DNA of 64,000 nt from Facklamia miroungae (GTDB taxonomy: Bacteria; Bacillota; Bacilli; Lactobacillales; Aerococcaceae). Position 1 is the stretch's first letter; every line of letters begins with the position of its first letter. Of this stretch, positions 58,925 through 64,000 are shown piece by piece. The translations under genes and the position numbers were made by a program. The notes beneath the pieces are model-generated. The model made no database searches. It worked only from the letters and a program-made list of their open reading frames with translations, and had not been told where the DNA came from. Where the stretch lies: contig NZ_JAAXPS010000003.1 in the NCBI RefSeq assembly GCF_012396555.1, forward strand, positions 124,001 through 188,000, given 5' to 3'.

Positions 58925-61543
58925 TTAAGCATTGATAATAGCACTTTGAGCCGCTGCTAGTTGTGCGATTGGTACACGATAAGGTGAGCAAGATACATAA
59001 GAAAGACCGATTTGATGGAAATGAGTAATTGACCTTGGATCTCCACCTAACTCACCACATACCCCTATTTTTAAATTTTCTTTGATTGAGCGTCCGCGCT
59101 CAACCGCAATTTCGACAAGTTCTTTAACGGCAAAAGTATCAATCGTTTGGAATGGATCATCTTTTAGAATACCTTGGTCAAGATATTGATTCAAGAATTT
59201 ACCAGCATCATCACGAGAATAGCCAAATGTCAATTGTGTCAAATCATTAGTTCCGAAAGAGAAGAACTCAGCGTCTTTTGCTAATTGATCAGCTATTAAA
59301 CAAGCACGAGGAGTTTCAACCATCACTCCAACTGTAAATTCCATATTTACATTTGCTTCATCAAGCACTTTTTTTAGATGAACTTTAATTTTGTCTTTTA
59401 AGTGGATTAATTCTGCTTGAGAACTTACTAAGGGAATCATAATTTCAGGTTTAACAGCCACGCCATTTTTAGCTACCTTCATGGCTGATCGAATGACAGC
59501 CTCTGCCTGCATCAGATAAAGCTCAGGGTAAGTCATACCCATGCGACAGCCACGATGTCCCATCATTGGGTTGACTTCTTTCATTGACTGTACGCGGTCG
59601 CTTAATTCTGAAGGGTCTATTTGCAATTGACTGGCAACTTGTTTAATTTCATTTTGCCCATGAGGTAAGAATTCATGCAATGGTGCATCGAGTAAACGAA
59701 CCACGACTGGTTTTTCTTGCATTAATTCAAAAATATGAGAGAAGTCTTCTATTTGAAAATCACGAATGGTATCCAGACAGATTTTACGGTCGGATGGATT
59801 CTTAGCAAGTAAGAATTTGCGAATCGCAATTAAGCGATCTTCTTGGAAGAACATGTGCTCAGTTCTTACTAGCCCGATTCCTACTGCTCCAAAACGCAAT
59901 CCGTTTTCAATATCATTTGCTGTTTCGGCGTTCATTCGGATAGCAAGTTTAGCAAATTGACGAGACCAATCTAAGACTTGGTCCAAGTTTTCATTTGCTC
60001 CTCCTGCAACGGTTGGAATTTCACCAATGTAAAGACAACCTGTAGTTCCATCGACAGAAATAATATCGCCTTCATTCAGCAAACCACCTGGATAGGCAAG
60101 TGTCTTTTTATCTTCATTAATATCTAACTCACTACAACCGGCTACGCAACATTTACCCATTCCACGAGCTACCACTGCAGCGTGAGATGTCATGCCTCCT
60201 TGACTTGTTACGATACCGTTAGCAGAGTTCATACCTACAATGTCTTCAGGCGAAGTCTCATGACGAACTAAAATAACAGATTTACCGGCATCAGCCCATT
60301 CTTTTGCAGTGATCGCATCAAATACAATCTGGCCAGTTGCTGCACCGGGACTGGCAGGCAAGCCTAGTTTAGAAACTAATTCAGCTTGACCTAAAGCATT
60401 TGGGTCGAAAGCAGGGTGCAATAAAGTGTGAAGTGATTCAGAATTAATTGTCAAGAGGGCCTTATCCGGCGATAGAATACCTTCATTTACAAAATCAACC
60501 GCAATTTTAACTGCTGCTTGGGCTGTTCGTTTACCATTTCTAGTTTGAAGAATATAGAGTTTCTTATCTTCAATAGTAAATTCGATATCTTGCATATCAG
60601 AATAGTGTTTTTCTAATTTGTTGGTTAATTCGAGGATCTCTTGGTAAATTTCTGGGAACTGATCACGCAAACGGTTAATGGAAACAGGAGTACGAATTCC
60701 AGCTACCACATCTTCTCCTTGTGCATTGGTTAGGTACTCACCGTATAACTCATGTTTTCCATTTGCAGGATTGCGGGTAAATAGTACACCAGTACCACTT
60801 GTTTCACCGCTGTTACCAAAGACCATTTCTTGAATATTGACAGCCGTTCCAAGATCATCAGGAATATTATTTAATCTACGATATACAATAGCACGTTGGT
60901 TATTCCATGATTTAAAAACGGCTTCAACTGCAGCGTAAATTTGTTGGTAAACATCTTGAGGGAATGGATGGTTTAATTCTTTTTGGTAAACGGCCTGATA
61001 GTCTTTAACAATATCTTTTAGATGGTCAGCCGTTAATTCGTAGTCATAATGTAAATGATTATCTTCTTTAACTTTATTAAGAATTCTGTCGAATTTAATC
61101 ATATCAATTTCATAAACAACATTCCCATACATTTGAAGGAGGCGTCGATAGCAATCATAAGCAAAACGTTCATTATTGGTGATTTGAGCCAGTTTTAAGA
61201 CATTCTCATCGTTAAGACCAAGATTCAATATAGTATCCATCATACCGGGCATAGAAATTTTTGCCCCTGAACGTACAGAGACTAAAAGTAAATTTTCTGA
61301 ATGGTTAAACTCTTTTTCAGAAATTGCTTCAAGCTTCTTAACTGCTTGAGTGATCTCATCTTTAAGTTCGTCTTTTAATCCTCTAGCTTCTTCTAAATAT
61401 TCTAAACAAGCTTGAGTCGTAATCGTAAATCCCTGCGGCACAGGAAAACCAAGGCTAGTCATCTCAGCCAGATTCGCACCTTTTCCACCTAACAGATCTT
61501 TCATTTTAGCGTTACCTTCGCCAAATGCATACACACGTTTCAT
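58925..61543 (-). CDS. ppdK: Pyruvate, phosphate dikinase
   Basis: An 872-residue PPDK of full length. The N-terminal ATP-grasp domain has GGKGANLAEM and SGAKISMPGMMDTILNLG. The phosphohistidine domain has GGMTSHAAVVARGMGK (catalytic H454, regulatory T452). The C-terminal PEP-binding barrel has GVMVETPRA, FSFGTNDLTQ and GVCGELGGDP. It interconverts pyruvate + ATP + Pi with PEP + AMP + PPi. The ATG at 61543 has AGGAGG seven bases upstream, preferred to TTG 61549. First gene of ppdK-ccpN-ppsR behind a consensus promoter. Confidence 0.97.
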   Translation of the reverse strand: MKRVYAFGEGNAKMKDLLGGKGANLAEMTSLGFPVPQGFTITTQACLEYLEEARGLKDELKDEITQAVKKLEAISEKEFNHSENLLLVSVRSGAKISMPGMMDTILNLGLNDENVLKLAQITNNERFAYDCYRRLLQMYGNVVYEIDMIKFDRILNKVKEDNHLHYDYELTADHLKDIVKDYQAVYQKELNHPFPQDVYQQIYAAVEAVFKSWNNQRAIVYRRLNNIPDDLGTAVNIQEMVFGNSGETSGTGVLFTRNPANGKHELYGEYLTNAQGEDVVAGIRTPVSINRLRDQFPEIYQEILELTNKLEKHYSDMQDIEFTIEDKKLYILQTRNGKRTAQAAVKIAVDFVNEGILSPDKALLTINSESLHTLLHPAFDPNALGQAELVSKLGLPASPGAATGQIVFDAITAKEWADAGKSVILVRHETSPEDIVGMNSANGIVTSQGGMTSHAAVVARGMGKCCVAGCSELDINEDKKTLAYPGGLLNEGDIISVDGTTGCLYIGEIPTVAGGANENLDQVLDWSRQFAKLAIRMNAETANDIENGLRFGAVGIGLVRTEHMFFQEDRLIAIRKFLLAKNPSDRKICLDTIRDFQIEDFSHIFELMQEKPVVVRLLDAPLHEFLPHGQNEIKQVASQLQIDPSELSDRVQSMKEVNPMMGHRGCRMGMTYPELYLMQAEAVIRSAMKVAKNGVAVKPEIMIPLVSSQAELIHLKDKIKVHLKKVLDEANVNMEFTVGVMVETPRACLIADQLAKDAEFFSFGTNDLTQLTFGYSRDDAGKFLNQYLDQGILKDDPFQTIDTFAVKELVEIAVERGRSIKENLKIGVCGELGGDPRSITHFHQIGLSYVSCSPYRVPIAQLAAAQSAIINA

Positions 61544-61564
61544 CAACAAACCTCCTAAAATTTA

Positions 61565-61602
61565 AATAGTGCAACTTACCATATTATATAATGCACACTA
61601 TT
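61565..61602. promoter_or_regulatory. Inverted repeat across the ppdK promoter
   Basis: AATAGTG (61565-61571) and CACTATT (61596-61602), both continuing as TGCA-like sequence, flank the -10. A possible operator for the CcpN-like repressor encoded in the same operon. Confidence 0.45.
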
Positions 61603-61611
61603 ACCTGTCAA
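61583..61611 (-). promoter_or_regulatory. Consensus ppdK promoter
   Basis: Minus-strand TTGACA (61611-61606), exactly 17 bp, TATAAT (61588-61583): a perfect sigma-A promoter, which would need a repressor to be off. Confidence 0.85.
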
Positions 61612-61712
61612 TCTCAATTTTTTGGAAACTACATAGAAAAACTTGTTCAATATAGCGTTTTAAGTGTTGTTTTTTATCAAAATAAAACTCTTTATAATAA
61701 GGAAGCAAAAAT

Positions 61713-61741
61713 TTGTCTTATTTTCGAGATAATGGTAAAAT
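61713..61741 (+). promoter_or_regulatory. nox promoter
   Basis: TTGTCT (61713-61718), 17-bp spacer ending TGG, TAAAAT (61736-61741). A TATAAT at 61693-61698 is an alternative. Confidence 0.5.
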
Positions 61742-61792
61742 GTGATTAATAAAAGCCATTGTGAAAAAATTAATTTGGAGGCAAAAAAATTT

Positions 61793-63127
61793 ATGAAAAT
61801 TTTAATTATTGGAACGAACCATGCTGGAATAGCTGCTGCAAACACTTTGCTAGAGAATTATCCAGAGCATGAAATTGTAATGTTAGAGCGCAATTCGAAT
61901 CTTTCTTATTTAGGATGCGGAACCGCATTATGGGTTGGACGTCAAATTGACGATTATAAGGGACTTTTTTACACAAATGAAGAAGCTTTCGCTAAAAAAG
62001 GAGCCCGTATTTATACTGAAACCGAAGTCACTGAGATCGATTTCAAGAGTAAAAAGGTTTACGCACAGAAAAAAGATGGAGAAAAAATTGAGGAAAGCTA
62101 TGATAAATTGATTTTAGCTACAGGATCCTTACCGATCTCTCCCAAATTCCCAGGTTATGATTTAGAAGGCTTACACTTTTTAAAACTGTTCCAAGAAGGT
62201 CAGATCGTCGATAAAGCCTTATCCGATGAATCTGCTAAAAATGTTTGTGTGATTGGCGCAGGTTACATTGGGGTGGAAATTGCAGAAGCGGCTAAAAGAC
62301 GTGGTAAAAATGTCCGTATTTTCGATGCGGAAGCGACTTCATTAGCTAGCTATTATGATCCAGAGTTTGCTAAAATGATGGACCGTAATTTAGAAGATCA
62401 TGGTATAAAAACCCATTTTGGCGAATTAGTTCAAGAGTACATTGGCGAAAATGGTAAAGTTAAAGCTGTGAAAACTGATAACGGTACCTATGATGCAGAC
62501 GTTGTCATTAATTCAATTGGTTTTCGAGCTAATACAGATTTAGGAAAAGACCATTTGGAATTATTTAATGGAGGTGCTTATCTAGTTGATCGTCATTTTA
62601 AGACTTCAGATGAAGATGTTTATGCTATAGGAGATTGTGCAAGTAATTATTCGAATGCTATTAAGGATACAACCTATATTGCTTTAGCGTCCAATGCTGT
62701 GAGGTCAGGAATCGTAGCTGCTCATAATCTTGCGGGAACTGAGTTGGAAGGCGCAGGTGTACAAGGCTCAAACGGGATCAATATCTTTAACTTAAAATTG
62801 GTATCAACCGGTTTAACTTTAAAGGCCGCTGAAAAAGCTGGAATTGAAGTTGATTATGTTGAACACGAAGATACACAGTTTCCTGGCTTTATGCCCGAAA
62901 ATTACCAAGTGAAATTAAGGATTGTTTTTGAAAAGTCAAGTCGACGCATCGTAGGAGCCCAATTGGCCTCCGATTATGACGTCTCACTACTCATCCATAT
63001 GTTCTCCTTGGCAATTCAAGAAGAGGTTACTATAGATAAATTAGCGCTTTTGGACACCTTCTTCTTGCCTCACTTTAATCAACCATATAATTACATTACA
63101 GTGGCCGCTTTAAAAGCTAAAAAATAA
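61793..63127 (+). CDS. nox: Water-forming NADH oxidase
   Basis: A 444-residue FAD/NAD flavoprotein of the pyridine nucleotide-disulfide family. The redox cysteine is C42 in YLGCGTALWV; the NAD-binding motif is VIGAGYIGVE, the FAD motif VYAIGDCA, and a C-terminal dimerisation domain follows. It reduces O2 to water with NADH, restoring NAD+ in aerobic lactic fermentation. The start at 61793 has GGAGG upstream (11-base spacing); the longer frame to 61742 coincides with the promoter. A CoA-disulfide reductase is the main alternative. Confidence 0.9.
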   Translation: MKILIIGTNHAGIAAANTLLENYPEHEIVMLERNSNLSYLGCGTALWVGRQIDDYKGLFYTNEEAFAKKGARIYTETEVTEIDFKSKKVYAQKKDGEKIEESYDKLILATGSLPISPKFPGYDLEGLHFLKLFQEGQIVDKALSDESAKNVCVIGAGYIGVEIAEAAKRRGKNVRIFDAEATSLASYYDPEFAKMMDRNLEDHGIKTHFGELVQEYIGENGKVKAVKTDNGTYDADVVINSIGFRANTDLGKDHLELFNGGAYLVDRHFKTSDEDVYAIGDCASNYSNAIKDTTYIALASNAVRSGIVAAHNLAGTELEGAGVQGSNGINIFNLKLVSTGLTLKAAEKAGIEVDYVEHEDTQFPGFMPENYQVKLRIVFEKSSRRIVGAQLASDYDVSLLIHMFSLAIQEEVTIDKLALLDTFFLPHFNQPYNYITVAALKAKK

Positions 63128-63155
63128 TATAGGTCGACCGTATTAAAGGTTATTC

Positions 63156-63247
63156 AATAAGGTAGTCAATGTGACTAGGCTTGAGAAGTTAGAAATTAAT
63201 CTCACTTTCAAAGGTCTATCAAAGTCGCATAGACCACCTTATTTTTT
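63156..63247 (+). terminator. nox terminator, nested stems
   Basis: The inner stem GGTCTAT / ATAGACC (63213-63219 / 63229-63235) is followed by TATTTTTTT. An outer pairing, AATAAGGTAGTC (63156) with GACCACCTTATT (63232), matches 11 of 12. Confidence 0.7.
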
Positions 63248-63279
63248 TATAAAAACTCTGATTATTCTTCAAATATTGC

Positions 63280-63308
63280 TTGCATTAGCAAAATATCTTC
63301 GGTATAAT
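63280..63308 (+). promoter_or_regulatory. S10 operon promoter
   Basis: TTGCAT (63280-63285), 17-bp spacer, TATAAT (63303-63308), about 180 bp before rpsJ. Confidence 0.8.
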
Positions 63309-63314
63309 ATCGGT

Positions 63315-63475
63315 TGTGTCAATTGGAGGGCTGCGCCCAAAAATCGACATAAACCCTTGATGAGAGGGAGAAATGCAGTGAAACGAGAGGTTGTGACACG
63401 CTAGGCCGAGTTGCCAAGGTCGAGTGTGTTAGAAATTCTTGTGGAGCAAGTCACATATTTTATATTGACGAAGGA
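63315..63475 (+). ncRNA. Structured 5' leader of the S10 operon
   Basis: The leader holds GGGC/GCCC (63328-63338), a longer arm from CACGCTAGG (about 63397) pairing with the strand ending GAGTGTG (about 63428), and a GTGAC/GTCAC closing pair. The length and GC-rich structure suggest an r-protein autoregulatory element, probably for a protein of this operon. Not matched to a named motif. Confidence 0.45.
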
Positions 63476-63487
63476 GGAAAATAAAAA

Positions 63488-63796
63488 ATGGCAAATCAAA
63501 AAATTCGTATTCGCTTAAAGGCTTATGAGCACCGTGCTTTAGATGTCTCTGCAGCGAAAATTGTTGAATCTGCTCAAAGGACAGGGGCTAAGACATCAGG
63601 TCCAATCCCTTTACCAACTGATCGTACAGTCTATACTGTTATTCGTGCAACGCACAAATATAAAGACTCTCGTGAGCAGTTTGAAATGCGTACACACAAA
63701 CGTTTGATCGATATTGTTAATCCTACAGCCAAAACCGTAGATGCATTAATGAAATTAGACTTACCAAGTGGTGTGGACGTAGAAATTAAATTATAA
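63488..63796 (+). CDS. rpsJ: 30S ribosomal protein S10
   Basis: A 102-residue S10: [31 protein letters not shown]-like [10 protein letters not shown], and [23 protein letters not shown]. Part of the 30S head; also NusE in antitermination. AAGGAGGA lies before the ATG. First gene of the S10 operon. Confidence 0.98.
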   Translation: MANQKIRIRLKAYEHRALDVSAAKIVESAQRTGAKTSGPIPLPTDRTVYTVIRATHKYKDSREQFEMRTHKRLIDIVNPTAKTVDALMKLDLPSGVDVEIKL

Positions 63797-63821
63797 AAAA
63801 TAAAATAATGGAGGTGTACTC

Positions 63822-64000
63822 ATGACCAAAGGAATCTTAGGAACAAAAGTCGGAATGACTCAATACTTTACAGAAAATGGAGAATTAATCCCAGTTACTG
63901 TTATTCAAGCTCCTGCTAACGTTGTTTTACAAATTAAAACAGTCGAAACAGATGGCTATGAAGCAGTTCAAGTGGGATATCAGGATTTGCGTGAAGTGTT
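63822..64000 (+). CDS. rplC: 50S ribosomal protein L3 (3' end outside window)
   Basis: The first 59 residues are visible: [16 protein letters not shown], then [16 protein letters not shown] and [10 protein letters not shown], the start of bacterial L3. GGAGGTG lies nine bases before the ATG. It follows rpsJ by 25 bp, the standard S10-operon order. Confidence 0.97.
   Translation, partial: MTKGILGTKVGMTQYFTENGELIPVTVIQAPANVVLQIKTVETDGYEAVQVGYQDLREV

Larger units (their letters stand above)
63128..63487. other. Intergenic region and S10 operon leader
   Basis: Contains the nox terminator (63156-63247), the rpsJ promoter (63280-63308) and a leader of about 170 bases with several stem-loops. The frame 63171-63404 crosses both terminator and promoter and is not a gene. 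Confidence 0.6.

Noticed and set aside
61757-61776. Rex-box-like sequence before nox
   Set aside because: TTGTGAAAAAATT matches the left half only; the right half-site is missing, so it was not called.
61660-61845. Minus-strand frame between ppdK and nox
   Set aside because: Overlaps the nox promoter and start; composition is not protein-like.
63171-63404. 77-codon frame before rpsJ
   Set aside because: It spans the nox terminator and the rpsJ promoter and has no ribosome site or protein-like composition.

Overview
The window is a contiguous, AT-rich stretch of core chromosome from a Gram-positive, non-sporulating member of the Lactobacillales. The synteny blocks (hprK-lgt-gpsA-trxB, rapZ-yvcK-whiA, pth-mfd-rqcP-divIC-yabR-tilS-hpt-ftsH-hslO-lysS), the LiaX/LiaY-type envelope-stress proteins and the water-forming NADH oxidase fit the order. 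The lack of sporulation genes between mfd and ftsH fits too. The family may be Aerococcaceae or Carnobacteriaceae, but the genus cannot be fixed from this sequence alone. No tRNA, rRNA, insertion sequence, prophage or CRISPR array was seen.

Layout. 1-3.1 kb is accessory: two paralogous membrane proteins flanking a flavin-fold protein, and a PadR regulator with its membrane partner. 3.3-7 kb holds a divergent solitary purC-like gene and uvrA. 7.2-14.8 kb is an envelope-defence region. It has LiaX-like and LiaY-like proteins, then a sensor kinase, response regulator, ABC ATPase and two ABC permeases in the order of the LnrJKLMN (linearmycin-type) systems. 15-24.2 kb is housekeeping: HPr kinase, lipoprotein diacylglyceryl transferase, glycerol-3-phosphate dehydrogenase, thioredoxin reductase, phosphohexomutase, rapZ-yvcK-whiA and an ssb. 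24.4-28.7 kb has an OmpR-type two-component system, an unknown anchored extracytoplasmic protein, a flavodoxin-fold oxidoreductase and a 59-residue protein. 28.7-37.1 kb has tyrS, a repeat-bearing secreted NlpC/P60 hydrolase, metG, tatD-rnmV-ksgA, veg and pth. 37.2-48.9 kb is the mfd-to-lysS cluster.

49-51.3 kb carries a TMEM175-like channel, a small acetyltransferase-like protein and a bacterial eRF1-like protein. 51.6-56 kb is the str operon (rpsL, rpsG, fusA) with tuf behind its own promoter. 56.2-63.1 kb holds a mechanosensitive-channel-like protein, the module made of pyruvate phosphate dikinase, its kinase/phosphorylase and a CBS-domain repressor, and NADH oxidase. The window ends at the start of the S10 operon (rpsJ, partial rplC).

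How it fits together. Three regulatory themes are visible: envelope stress (LiaX/Y, the two-component ABC exporter, the OmpR pair, the NlpC/P60 hydrolase), carbon and redox control (HPr kinase, RapZ/YvcK, the PPDK module, NADH oxidase), and translation (aminoacyl-tRNA synthetases, rRNA and tRNA processing, r-protein operons with long structured leaders).

The most surprising sequence observation is an in-frame TGA at codon 3 of hslO (Hsp33), with no conventional start codon downstream that would keep the conserved N-terminus. Several perfect palindromes upstream of regulator or transporter operons are unexplained operator candidates. No wholly new multi-gene system could be demonstrated; the best candidates are listed in the findings.
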